Below are positions 10,506 to 21,414 of a DNA stretch of 64,000 bases, piece after piece (within the stretch, counting starts at the first letter, position 1; each line of letters begins with the position of its first letter). Below the pieces are notes generated by a model that did not search any database, was not told the DNA's origin, and saw only the letters and a list, made by a program, of their open reading frames with translations. The DNA comes from Staphylotrichum longicolle (Eukaryota; Ascomycota; Sordariomycetes; Sordariales; Chaetomiaceae). The stretch lies in assembly GCA_019096155.1 (NCBI GenBank), contig JAHCVI010000002.1, forward strand, positions 186,001-250,000, given 5' to 3'. A program made the translations under genes and the position numbers.

Positions 10506-11799
10506 CGCTTTCCATAGCGGTATCCTCTGGCTGGACCTGTTCGGCTAGCTGGGTGGTCGGCTGGGTGGTCGACTGAGTGGTCAGCTGGGTGGTCGGCTGG
10601 GTAGTCGGTTGGGCTATAGTGGGCTGGGTAGTGGGCTGGGCAGGGCCAAAAGTAATCCGGCCCTGTAAGGGGTCCCTGCCGGCCACTGAAGTCCGCGGTT
10701 GCCAACCTCTTTGTAGCCGGGGCCTCTTTGCCCCAACCCTCTGAAAGCCCTCTTCGTCGTCCTGTGGCTGGGGTCTCTGGAAGGTAAATACTGGCCCTGG
10801 TAGGCTAGTAGGTGGTTCGAAGGCTCGGGGTCGGTGGTGGTAGGCCTCACGGGCCTCGTCCTTGGCTTTGATCTTCTGTGGGCACTCCTTGGCCCAGGCT
10901 GGGTGCCCGCCACCGCAACTAGGGCACTTATAGGGCACTTGGCCACTATAAGTAGGGCAAAGAGCCTCTGCAGCCTTGCCCTCCCCGTGGGCCTTGGTAC
11001 CACACCTGCCACACAGGGCTTCCTTTCGGCAGTACCGCTGTATATAGCCCCATTTCCAACACTTGTAGCACTGCTTCGGCTCCAAGGCAGCCCAGTAAGG
11101 CTCGCAGTCTAGGATCTGGGCGTTCCAAATCACACCCTGATCACAGGCCTTGCGGGCCTCTTCCTGGCTTTCCAAGGTAACCAATACAGTGGCTCTGGTG
11201 AACCCTGGGTTGGTAGGAAGTCGGAATTTGACCTGGTCAACAGACCGAAGGCCTATAGCCGTACCGAAGGCTTCCTCCGTAGTGCCCTGTAAATCGGCCT
11301 TGCGTAGGCCTTTCACAAGGACTGCATAGGCTCCCCGGACTAGGATCTCACGGTTGATCCTGTGGGGGATGGCCTTCGTGGGCTGGGGGGGCTGTGTAGG
11401 CTGGTTCAGTAGTGCCGAAGCTGTGGCAGCCACTGTAGCCCACGACTGGCCCTGGGCGACTCTCTGGGTAGGGCCGGGGCCCACAGCGGCTCGAACAGCC
11501 TCTGTAACTACCTTCTGCAGGTGGGTTACAGTGACTACTTCGGTGGGTTGCAGTGGTTGGTTCTGCTGCAGGGTGGTGAACAGGGTATAGACCTCCTTTG
11601 CAAGGCCCCGGGCTATACCCTGCTGTTCGGCTGGCACTAAGGCCACCAAACCGTCGAGGAGCCCTCTGCAGGACTCCTTTCCAGGCCGTGAGGTAGCTCT
11701 GGGGGCCTCTGTAGGCTTGGGTAGGTGCCGGGCAGGGCGTTGAAGTAGGCCCGTAACTGGGAGGTTATGGGTGCTAGAAGCAAGGCCGGTAGTCGCCAT
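10495..11799 (-). CDS. LINE ORF1: gag-like RNA-binding zinc-knuckle protein
   Basis: This is an open 434-residue protein. Residues of about 230-300 carry Cys/His knuckles: CYKCWKWGYIQRYC (the usual His is Tyr), CGRCGTKAHGEGKAAEALC and CPSCGGGHPAWAKEC. The C-terminus holds a Thr/Gln/Pro repeat (QPTTQPTTQ type). In this family ORF1 coats the element RNA. Compared with copy A it lacks 72 codons after ILVRGA (about residue 165), an in-frame loss, so the protein may be defective even though it is open. Its stop overlaps the ORF2 start by 11 bases. It is transposon protein, not a host gene. Confidence 0.8.
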   Translation of the reverse strand: MATTGLASSTHNLPVTGLLQRPARHLPKPTEAPRATSRPGKESCRGLLDGLVALVPAEQQGIARGLAKEVYTLFTTLQQNQPLQPTEVVTVTHLQKVVTEAVRAAVGPGPTQRVAQGQSWATVAATASALLNQPTQPPQPTKAIPHRINREILVRGAYAVLVKGLRKADLQGTTEEAFGTAIGLRSVDQVKFRLPTNPGFTRATVLVTLESQEEARKACDQGVIWNAQILDCEPYWAALEPKQCYKCWKWGYIQRYCRKEALCGRCGTKAHGEGKAAEALCPTYSGQVPYKCPSCGGGHPAWAKECPQKIKAKDEAREAYHHRPRAFEPPTSLPGPVFTFQRPQPQDDEEGFQRVGAKRPRLQRGWQPRTSVAGRDPLQGRITFGPAQPTTQPTIAQPTTQPTTQLTTQSTTQPTTQLAEQVQPEDTAMESDEN

Positions 11800-14329
11800 T
11801 GTTGTTTTTGACGGTTTTATCGATTTTGACGTTTTTTATTTTTTCAGGGGTTGTTGTTATTGATAGTCGTTGGCCGGGTAACGAAAAGGGTTTCAAATAA
11901 TGGAAAAAGTGGATCAAAAAGTGGGGAAAAGTGGGTCGACGACGAGGTGGGTGGCGATATGGGAGTGGTGATGTCAGTGGCGATGTGGTGGCGAAGTCGT
12001 GAGGATTTCTTCGACCGTGGACGCCGCGAAGGCTCTCCCAATTCCTACACCTCCTGCGGCCACGCAGCGGCGCGCGCGCGGCTGCAACAGGTGTGGGTAG
12101 ATAGAGCTTTTCGAGAGCTTTCCAACGGTACTGTTTTTGGGCCGATTGGACCACTTTCCGTGGTAGGGTCGGCGAAGCAAAAAAGAAGTTCCGTTTAAAG
12201 AAGTATATCCGTACAACCTATATTGGGAATGGTCCCTTGACTATATATAGTTGCTTCTTTATCCTCTATACTATCTAGAGTTGGTTAACGAAACTAGGGG
12301 AGATGAGGTCGATCTATAATCCTCTATCTACTAATGCAAGTACCTAGTGTTGTTTCTAGTATGCTATAACCCAAATTCGGTCGTCTAGTTAGTCGTTCTA
12401 TATAGCGGCCACTTCCTGGTAGGCCGTCTATGCTATCTATCTTGTCACTATGCCTTTGTACTCTTGCGTTTTTATATCCTAGGTATACCTCCTATACCTT
12501 TTGCGTCTTATACATTCTATACCGCTAATGCGTCTTTGTACTTTTTATACCTTTTATATACCTTATACGTTCCTGTACTTTTTCGTTGTACCTTTATACC
12601 TTGTATATCTCTATACTACTACGTTAGCCGGCTTAGTAACCGCTCGGGGGTCTACTAGGAGGTCATTATAGGCTTTATACTTCGCCTAGTTCTTCCTATA
12701 CTAGTAGGCCTATCGTCGTTATAAGGGTGTTAATTTTGCTCGGGCCTATCGTAGGCCCTGGAGTCGTTTCCCAACTTCCGCTAAGTCGAAGAGGCGTCCC
12801 TCTAGGACTCTAGTTGGTCATTGTCCTCCGTCTATCGAATAGCCCTCTTCTTATCCCGCGCGATCTTTTTGCCCTTCTTCGTCGGTAGATCCTTCTACGA
12901 GACGTACTTGTCTTAAAACGGGGTATTATACCTGCTCTTAAGCTTTTCAAGCTATTTATTAATACCGGGATTCTTCTTTAGCTTAACTTGTCCATCTATA
13001 ATTTAGTAGAGGCCAAATGCCCTAATGATCCTTCGAGGAATCTAGTAATACTACTAGACCTTCTTCTTAAAATGATAGAGGTATATATAGTCGTTATATC
13101 CCTCTACTTCTTTTATATCTTGGTAGTACTCGGGCTATACCCTCTTGGGCACAATATAGAGGTAGCCTTTATCTATCCTATCAAATGTCTATAAAAGGTC
13201 GGCGTAACTATATCTATAATCGAATATCTAGGTAATAGGTTTCTATAGTCCGTCCTCCCCTACCTCCCTAATAGGCTAATAATTATAGTCGAACTTTTCC
13301 TTATAGTGGAACTAGTAGGAGTATATAATATATTGAAACTATAGGATATAGATATAGTCGCTTCTTCCTAGGTTAATACACGCGGTTTCCCTCTCAACGG
13401 TATACTAGAATCTATACCTATAACCCTTGCATTATATATCGTTAGTAGTCTTTCCAAAGCTATAGTATCCTCGTTAGTCCTAATACTTTTCCTAGCTCTC
13501 TAGTAACTGCCCCTAGGCCTCCTAGTAGGCCTGCTCCTAGTAGTATAAGAACTTAGGAACGTAGATCTCTCCTTCTAATAGGTCTTTATAGTCTACGTTA
13601 TCTAGTCTAGTCTACTAGACCTAGTCGGCTTTCTACGCCTCTTTAGCTAGAAGATCTCTTCCTTTAGCTTGTCGGCTTGCCATTCGACCGAGTTAAATTA
13701 TCGCGCGACGGCGCGGTAGGCCACTACAATCTTCTCGGTTTCCCCCCTAATCCCCTTCCACTCTTGCCCCCGCTCTACTACTAGCCATTGGAGATACTAT
13801 AGCTCGTCCCTAGCCTACCCTAGTAGGGCTATAAGTACTTTGGGGTCGTAGGGATTAGGCAAACTACCGTTATTTTTACCAAGGTAAGCGATAACCTTCT
13901 CGATAGTTTCCTAGTTTGGTATATCTTCCTCCTTAGTTAGGGGATCGCTCCAATTGCTATATTAATCCTCCGATAATTCCTATATAAAGGTAGTAGTTAT
14001 ACGCCTTGAAATAGCGGTAGTAACGCTATCGATTTGGTCCTCTATCTATTATCGATTCTCCTAGGATTGGTTGATGCCTTATATCAAGATACCCGTTGCC
14101 AATGTATATTAAGCTCTAGGGTCAGCGTTATCCCGAATGAATTACTCGACAAACTATATACTAGATACGCTATCATCGCTATTATATAGGTTATCCCTAT
14201 CACTATAATCTTCATCTATAGTATTACTTCCTTCCTCGTAATACTATATCGTATAGTCGATAGCGTCTTCGAGATCGTCCTAGCTATACTAGTCGACGAC
14301 CGCTACTTCCTTGACGGGAAACCTTACGT

Positions 14330-15260
14330 CGATAGTCGCTATCTTACGACCTAGGACTAGCTTCTAGTCGCCTTTCTTCTTCGAGCTACAATAGTCCCAC
14401 TTGAAGTATCCCTTCTTACTATATCTATAGCAAGTAACGTCGGCCTTGCCCGTCTTGACTAGGCTAGCGCGTTGGTTAGCGTCGACGTCTATAGTACCAG
14501 AGTGTATACTATATACTATACTATAGTATAGGCGTTTCTTCTTATCGTTGGGTCGATAGGCCTATAGGGTCCTGCTCCGACCTTTACATTGCTATTTGCG
14601 TATATACTAACAATCGTCGATCCTAATAGCTATAGCGATATACTCGTCAAGTATATCTAGCCGATCCTTATCGTATAATACGTCCTTGACTTCTTCCTTA
14701 AAGCTATTATAGAATAATTATATAAAGCCTTCTTTGTTAAGGTCGGCCCTTATAGAGTCTTGTCGAAATAGCGCGGTATATACGGATGCTAACTTAGTCT
14801 AGCGGAGTTATATTAGGCGGTCCTATATATACCGCTTCTCGTCCAAGTCTCTAAACACCTTCCGTAGCTTAGCCTTAAACCTAGTATAGCTACTAAAGAC
14901 CTCGTTCGTAAAATCTTCTCTATCGTCCTCGTCGGTATTGTTTAATATATCGTCTATAGTATTAGAAACCACCGGAGGGCCTAACCCTCTAGACATAAGG
15001 CGATAAATCCGACCTTGTCTACTTCCGTTGGAAATAGCTCGGGATAGTATCCTAAGTAGGCCTTAGAGAGTATTAGGAACCCCGAGAGGGCGTCCTTTCC
15101 TCCTCTATACTGTAGTGGTAGGTCAAGCTTGACCCGGCTTCGGGTAGCTATAGTGTTGAGGCGAGCGTTCTCCGCCTCGAGTACGGCGATGCGCTTGTTG
15201 AACTAGGCGATAGTAGGTACGGTGGTACCTATAGTGTTCGATACCTCCGTTCTAAACCGT
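14330..15260 (-). pseudogene. Ty3/gypsy-type gag remnant
   Basis: Translated on minus with stops, the order of motifs is that of fungal gypsy gag proteins. A short coiled coil (RIAVLEAENARL) comes first, then KLDLPLQYRGG, a stretch ending CLEG and ALRWF, then SSYTRFKAKLRKVFRDLDEK, then NSFKEEVKDVLYDKDRLD. A zinc knuckle of C-x2-C type near 14,390-14,430 keeps its Gly and aromatic residues. There is at least one frame change after ALRWF. Capsid-type gag assembles the particle of the retrotransposon. It cannot be translated here. Confidence 0.65.
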
Positions 15261-15299
15261 AATAGAAACAAAGGGAGTAAGCAACGTATAACGAATCGT

Positions 15300-15709
15300 T
15301 TGTCCTAACCTACTTCTGAAAAGGTCCTAGAGGTATATCTTGGTTAAGTATAGAGATTCGGTAGAGCCAAAAGGTCTACAACAAGATGTACTAATCTAGT
15401 TTCAATAAACTAGTGAAATCCAAGTGTGAATTGCTTACTAAGGAAGCTCCCAAGCTCCCTCAACGAGTGACTAACTAGCTAGTATATATATATAATAATT
15501 CCTTTAGATCACTATCGTCTTTGTATAATCCCTTGTGTTGGCTCACTAGGATTACAAAGTGATCCCCGTAAGCCTTGGTATTGGATCACGATGCCAAGCC
15601 TATGCCAAGTGTGATCCTTCTCTGATTGGTTATTCAATGATTGGACGTCAGGGCTCCCTGCGCCTCGACTGCGGCCCCTCCCGGCCGCATACGTGGTCAG
15701 TCCGTGACA
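15300..15709 (-). repeat. Probable LTR of the gypsy-like element
   Basis: Begins TGTCAC on minus, with a GC-rich start (15,650-15,709) that changes to AT-rich RIPped sequence. The inner end is uncertain. A TGT-to-ACA pairing is possible with tgtcc near 15,301, but I cannot confirm it because no second LTR is visible. Confidence 0.45.
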
Positions 15710-15711
15710 TG

Positions 15712-16015
15712 GACCCACCGCTACAGAGGACGTGGGAGCAACGGCAAATTCGGTCATATAGGGACCTACAGACTGTTTTTCGGGGGGTCCCTGAGAATAT
15801 TCGGCTTGTTCGGCAAGTTCTAGGCTGGCTAATGGACTCTAGTCGACTACTAGAATATAGGCTAGCTAGAAAGCTAGACCTAGAAATGGTGGAAGGCTAG
15901 GCCAAACCACAGGCTCCAGTCTTCACTCACTTGTATGGATTTGCCTTGTAGCTTCAGAAGGGTGGACGGGGACTTTACCTGCTAGCATACCGGTATGTTA
16001 TGCTCGTACATAGCT
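15712..16015 (+). mobile_element. LINE 3'-end fragment, copy F
   Basis: A short piece of the same Tad-like family. The last part of ORF2 ends at the TAG near 15,900, followed by a diverged 3'UTR up to about 16,015. It sits immediately next to the TGTCAC end of the LTR element. Its 3'UTR differs more from the other copies than its ORF2 part does. Confidence 0.75.
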
Positions 16016-17492
16016 AAGTAGAGAGGACGGCAGGCGCCCCCTTCATAATCGGGAATGAATTACTAACTCTACGACTAATCTAACTATCCGAGAGCTATCC
16101 TATCTTTACCTACTCTTTTATCTTTTCTAAACAGTTTAACAACTTTATTCCTTTATATGTACTGATTCCTACTCAGAAGTTGCCTTTTTACCGCCCTCTA
16201 ACCTGTTAGACTCCTTTCTGTCAGGTCCCTTGTATAACATTCTCTTGTATCATTGGCCTTATACTATTCGAAATGTCAAAGTTCCAGGTATTCTATGAAG
16301 TTCACGATCGAAATTGGCTTCGGAGCTGCTCTTCTCGACCGCATCACGACCTATTGCCCGAATTATCCTGACACCTATCTTAAACATTTTTTAACTCTTC
16401 TCCCGTTTTACAGGCTCATCCCTTAGCGCTGCTATTGACCTAAAATCTAACCCCTCCTTGAAACCTTTTGCGCTAGTCCTCGCTCTGATGTTTTTTCTAG
16501 TTAATACTCTCCAATGCAACCTCAAGGCGAACCGCTCAAGTGTCCGGAGCGTCCTGAACACCTGGCTGCTCTAGAGCTGCTCTTCCGGACTGATCTTGAA
16601 CGACTGATCCTGATACAAACCCTCCTCGTTGGCTCCCACTTCAAGGCTAGCCTCCTGCCTCATATGGTGACTGCCAGCCGCACAACATGCAGATACAGAA
16701 TGGAGTCAGACGAACAGTTACGGCATGTATAGCTAGTCTCGTGAAGTGGGGCAGCGCTTTGCCCTTGAATAGGCAGCTTGCCTCTCGGGCTACAACCCTA
16801 CATGCGCAATCATTACGGCAGTTAGTTGATGACAGCAACAGAGTTCTTAGATCTAACATACTTAGCACATCTAGTTGCGCTGCCACAATGCCAAACGTGG
16901 CTCTTGATGTGGAAGGAGATCTTAAACGGTAGCATTAACACAACCGTTGCTTATCGGCCAATCCTTCGCCGGGACAACACCTGTGAGGTTGGTGAGGCTT
17001 GGCTCCTCCAGCAGCCGCATGGTGGCCACTTGCCTAGCCAAGATGAAGTGTGGGCCTTTGGAAAGGCACCAGCGAGCTCAGCATTGGGTGCGGACTCTAG
17101 CAGCAGGCATGGGATTAATATGTCATGCAGTGAACTCCCGGGTTTGAGAAATAGTCAACCGTCCCAGTCATGCTTGGTTGCCGAACAACCTGCCCAAATA
17201 GGCAGGAGGCAGGAGGCAGGATGCAAGGCAAAATCACGACATGGCTCGGTGAGGCTTACATGGTAACAAACAGAGGAATGTTTGCTGTGGTTGGGAGCAC
17301 AGACACTGCATCATGTTGGTGACCTGCTTCTTTCCCATCACTGGCGACGCAGGAGAGGGGGCTTGGTGAGGTTCGCAAACAGGATGATACCAGACAGGAG
17401 AGCACGACAGCATGAACATAAAACCAGAACGAGACCCACGCCGGACCAGATGCTGATGTCGACAACAGCCTCTTCTAGCCAAGACATACGAT
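16016..17492. other. Intergenic, no supportable gene
   Basis: The first 450 bases are AT-rich and look RIP-worn. From 16,500 the composition returns to normal. Short open frames (16,514-16,732; 16,826-17,266) show no motif. I see nothing that can be named. Confidence 0.5.
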
Positions 17493-19272
17493 ATGAGAAC
17501 TGTGCACTGCATGTCACTCGCCGCCACGGCGCTGCTCGCCTTTGGCGTTGGCGCCAGGGAGATCCAACCCAGCGTCTTAACCTCCCAAATGTATGACACC
17601 GGCGTGGTTCACGAGGAGCTCATGGCCAAGAAAATGGTACGTTGCATCTAAGGTGCACCGTGGATACCCACGTCCACTGCTTTCACAGTCCTGACAGACA
17701 TTCCAAAATGCAGGCTACCTGGGAGCGCCAGATCAAGACCGGCGCCATGGACTCCAGGAAGTACAAGAGCCGCGGCGGGGTGGGCGCCATCCGCTGCAAG
17801 AACGGAACTGCCGATGTTATTCCCGGCGACCCATTGAACACCTTCCGCTGCAGCAACGTACGAATACCACAGGGACAACGTCTCCGCAACCCACCAAGAG
17901 CAGTCAGCACTGACATGAATTTACATATAGGTGGACTTCTATGACTTTGTCAGCCACGCCGATTTGGGCAGCAAAACTGGCCGGGGCTCCTCTTCGTGGG
18001 GATGGACGAGTCCAGAAGGGCGCGAGTTCGTTGTGGTCGCGCAGGCAGATGGTGCCGCGTTTGCAGAGATTACGAATCATGGAAAGCTCGTCTACCTGGG
18101 ACGCCTACCGCAGTCCACCACAGCTGCCCCGTCCATCTGGCGCGAGATTCGCGGGTACAAGAACTATATCATTATCGGGAGCGAGGCAGAGAACCATGGA
18201 GTCCAGGTCTTTGACATGACCAAGGTATGACACGGGCACCCGCTCTCCTCTTGTGCAGGCTAACACGGTCTGGTCAAGCTGCTTGACCTCGATCCCAAGA
18301 ATCCCTTTACCTTCAACGCCGACAGGGATGTGACGAGCTGGTGGAATGACCTCCCCATTGGCCGCACTCACAACGTCGTTGTCAACGAAGAAAAGGAGTA
18401 CGCGGTGGCAGTCGGCGCCCAGCCACGCACCAGTGATTGCCGGTCGGGACTCATTTTCATCGACCTGAAGAACCCCGACAGCCCGCAAACCCTTGGTTGC
18501 GCAGCAGGGGATGGATATGTCCATGATGCGCAGTGTCTGGTGTACCGAGGCCCTGACTCCAAGTATCTGGGCCGCGAGATTTGCTACGGGTACAACGAAG
18601 ACACGTTGACCATGTGAGCTGCCCGACTTCCAGTCTTGCACAAGTGGAGATGGTGTAACGATGCTGACTGCGCCACTACGCAAGTTACGATGTCACAGAC
18701 AAGAACTCGACGAACATCATATCGAGAACCAGCTACGAAGGCGCCAGTTGTAAGGAAGCCCTTGCCATATTTCAAATGAAACTCACCTCGTTAACAACGG
18801 TTGGCCCCCAGATACGCACCAAGGTTGGGTCACAGACCGAAATTGGCAAGAGTTTCTCGTCCTTGACGATGAGCTGGATGAGGTCAACGGCGCAGGACCA
18901 GCAGCCAGTGGATACCCCATCACGTACTTCTGGGACATCCGCTCTCTCGAGAACCCTAAACAAACCGGCCTGTTCCGCAGTCCTGGCTACGGTATCGACC
19001 ACAACCAGGTTGTAGTTGACGGCATTGCATACCAAAGCCACTACGGTGCTGGCTTACGGATCCTGGATGTCAGGAGCCTGTCCCGGGATCCAACTGGTGC
19101 CCGCGTCCGGGAGATCGGGTTTTTCGACATTTACCCCGAGGACGATTCTCAGCCAAACGGTGGATCTATCGAGTTTGTCGGGAGCTGGAGTCACTACCCC
19201 TTCTTCAAGAGCGGATACATTTTGGTCAACACCATTGAGCGTGGTGCCTTTGTTGTCAAACGGTCCCACTAG
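17493..19272 (+). CDS. Secreted choice-of-anchor-B-type beta-propeller protein
   Basis: Six exons: 17493-17636, 17714-17857, 17931-18224, 18279-18613, 18685-18749 and 18812-19272. They join in frame to 480 residues, with a TAG at 19270. Introns are 54-77 bp, several with CTAAC/CTGAC branch sites. The N-terminus (MRTVHCMSLAATALLAFGVG) is a signal peptide. The body matches proteins named choice-of-anchor B family: SSSWGWTSPEGREFVVVAQ, GRLPQSTTAAPSIWREI, NYIIIGSEAENHGVQVFD, GRTHNVVVNEE, THQGWVTDR, ITYFWDIRSLENP and GLRILDVRSL. These are LVIVD-like propeller blades. The function of the family is unknown to me. Extracellular or vacuolar location is inferred from the signal peptide. Confidence 0.88.
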
Positions 19273-19697
19273 GGGATGGTCATGGATGGTGATTCTTTGT
19301 CGCCGGGTCTATCCAGACATGTCGAGGGTAGAGCTTCTCAACACTCCAATCTCACATCAACCGGGGAGAATAGTTGCCTTATGAGTTGCAGAGAGCCGTA
19401 TTTGGCGAGTATCTGAGTGTTCAGCGTATCTCTCGCCAACATCAGGCGAGAAAGCGCACGGTAGATGACTTTGTTTGACGGCACACGGGGTTTATTTCTG
19501 TAGATGCCTTGTTTTTTCTAGCATTGTAGCTTGCGTATTTGGCGTAGCACCATTGTGAATGACTGGCACGCTGACTTTGGGTTGGAGGAATCAGACCCTC
19601 AGAATGTCATCTCATTGAAAACTACCGCTTAGCCTACAATCACCCTTCTTCGCATCCGCCGGACAGACCACTTGGTGCCTGATGATAATAGGTTCCA
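19273..19697. other. Convergent intergenic region
   Basis: Separates the 3' ends of the plus-strand propeller gene and the minus-strand oxidoreductase gene. It presumably holds both 3'UTRs. I see no other feature. Confidence 0.5.
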
Positions 19698-20796
19698 TCA
19701 ATAGTCGTAGAAACACAGAGTCCGTACCTCGATGCTCTCACGCGGCTCCTTGTCGTCTTGGCTCGGGTCAGTGAACGCCGAGTGTGGGATGCGCCGCGCG
19801 ACCCCTGGCGCAGTGACCGAGTCATAGCACTTGATGAGTGTCACCTCGTCCGGCCGCTGGGCAAACTTGAAGTACCAGCGGTGCGCCGGGTTTGGCTTAA
19901 CGAGGTAGGTCTCGCCCTCGCGATGCGGGTAGATGAGCGCTGCGCCCACGAGATCAGAGTCTGCCACCGAGTGGGCATCGGCAACACCCAAGGGATCCTT
20001 CAGGATGGTCTTGATAGGGCGCCAAACCTACAGCTCCTTGTCAGCTGGCGGCAGTGGTGAGTCTGGATATATCAAAACGAACATTAATGATCTGGAACCG
20101 CTTCTGCAACAACTCCTCAGCCTCCTCAGGGAGGTGGAACCGCACCCTCTCCACCGATGCTGCGTAGGACTGGTCAATATGAACATTCCGAACCGGCCCG
20201 CGGAAGGTCGCCTCGGGCAGATTCGAGTTTTTCTCGCGCCGAATCGTGTGGTCAAAGACAAAGACACGGACGGCGCCGGTCCTGATATTGTGTTAGCAAA
20301 GTCTGAGCCCAGAAGTGTGCTTCGACAAGGGTCTTGTGTGATGCTAGGGTTAGACTCATACACATCTTTCAGCAACTGCTCCGTCTCCGGGTAGTAGTTG
20401 TTCTTGATTTGGTCCTCATCGAGAGACTCGACCTCATTGCTCTTGTGCTTGACGATCTGGAAGCCGTGGCTATCGAGGGTGTACTTGGCTTCGCTTCCGG
20501 AAATGTCCGTCACTTCGACCTCTGTGGCCACAGTAGGTCTCAGTTTCAACTGGTCGACGATCGGCCGGCTAGTGGGGTAGACATTCAGTACGTTGGTGGT
20601 AACCAAAAGTGTGTGGCGCAGTAGATACATACTCTACGTAGAAAGGGGCCGGCGGGGTCCCGTCCTCGGGGTCTTTGTAGTAGTTCAGAACGGTGCGTAC
20701 GTTGTGCTGTGCCGACTTCTCCTCGAAGGCTGCAGACGAGACGACGGCTTTCTGGGGAGCAAAGTCCACCGGGCGGATGACGTCTGCGGTAGCCAT
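19698..20796 (-). CDS. AsaB/CmcJ-family hydroxylase/desaturase
   Basis: Four exons on minus: 20796-20633, 20568-20362, 20281-20083 and 20027-19698. They give 299 residues. The start is MATADVIRPVDF. The family pattern is clear: VLNYYKDPEDGTPPAPFYV, then EAKYTLDSHGFQIVKH, then YYPETEQLLKDV, then FVFDHTIRREK, the HxD in RNVHIDQSYAAS, then RWYFKFAQRPDEVTLIKCYDS and a C-terminal His in RRIPHSAFTDP. Relatives (AsaB, CTB9-like, CmcJ/NvfI) are small oxidoreductases, many in secondary-metabolite clusters. They are thought to use Fe(II)/2-oxoglutarate chemistry. The substrate cannot be told from sequence. A permease gene lies upstream on the same strand, but no synthase is nearby. The intron 3 donor (GTTCGT) is unusual. 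Confidence 0.87.
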
Positions 20797-21414
20797 GATG
20801 GACGCGACAGATTCAACTTCAAAGAATGGGAACGGTATGTGAGCCGGATTTGCTATCAGATTTCGACAATCGTTGTGCGGGGTACGTCGATAAGAAGTTG
20901 TTAAAGAACCAAAGGGTCCATTATATATACCTTCATTTCTGATTGCGTCGTCGTTCACTAAGAACCAGCCGATGGTAGCCTGCCGGCTGTGGTAGCACAT
21001 GATATGCAAGGAAGCAGCACGCCATCGCTGACGCCAGATTCCGGCTCGATTGTGGACCGAGTGATCCGAAATAACACCATCTGCTTAGGAATCCGTGTCT
21101 CGATCGGTGTTATGGACACGCCGGAGAAATCTCCGAGAGGATGGATTTGAAATGCATCATGCTGCTATCCGTGAGGGATACTGATCCCGACCATGGGTAA
21201 TGTGTTGCACAACTAAACTCTAATCCTTGGCAGAAAGAAAGTAGTGAGTCTGTTCAGTTGGCCCAGTCACGAAAAAGATATCATGGTACAGTCTATTTGT
21301 TCCAAGTTGTGACTGTCATTGCGCGTGATTTTGAAATTGACATGGCCACATGTATCTGAGTAGCCTCTAGGGAAAGTTACGATCACAAGCCTAGTCTAAG
21401 TTCAAACGCCAAGT
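20797..21414. other. Intergenic: promoter of oxidoreductase and 3' region of permease
   Basis: Open frames extending upstream of 20,796 on minus are read-through of the first exon and have no support. Nothing else stands out. Confidence 0.45.

Larger units (their letters stand above)
6898..12190 (-). mobile_element. Near full-length Tad-like non-LTR retrotransposon, copy E
   Basis: This is the best-preserved family member. From right to left it has a 5'UTR (to 11,800), ORF1 (11,799-10,495), ORF2 (10,505 to about 7,076), a 3'UTR and an ATCT-repeat tail at about 6,899-6,915. ORF2 has an endonuclease, a reverse transcriptase and a C-terminal Cys/His motif. I see no RNase H domain. Light RIP-type damage has put stops in ORF2, so it is not autonomous. 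The 5' boundary is approximate and no target-site duplication could be identified. Confidence 0.85.
12191..15709 (-). mobile_element. Degenerate Ty3/gypsy-like LTR retrotransposon, RIPped
   Basis: Read on minus, the right end starts TGTCACGGACTGACCACG, like fungal gypsy LTRs, at 15,709. An LTR-like stretch runs to about 15,300, followed by a gag frame. Nearly all glutamine codons are TAG/TAA, so no long frame survives. Between about 12,200 and 14,300 I can read coiled-coil-like pieces (for example about 13,600-13,900) but no protease, reverse transcriptase or integrase motif. I did not find a second LTR. The left boundary is set only by the 5' end of LINE copy E, so part of this interval may be another element. 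Confidence 0.6.

Noticed and set aside
6898..12190. Target-site duplication for LINE copy E
   Set aside because: Bases next to 6,897 and 12,191 do not match. Rearrangement or RIP has removed it, or the 5' end is misjudged.
1..16015. CRISPR-like or satellite array
   Set aside because: The repeats are dispersed transposon copies without regular spacers.
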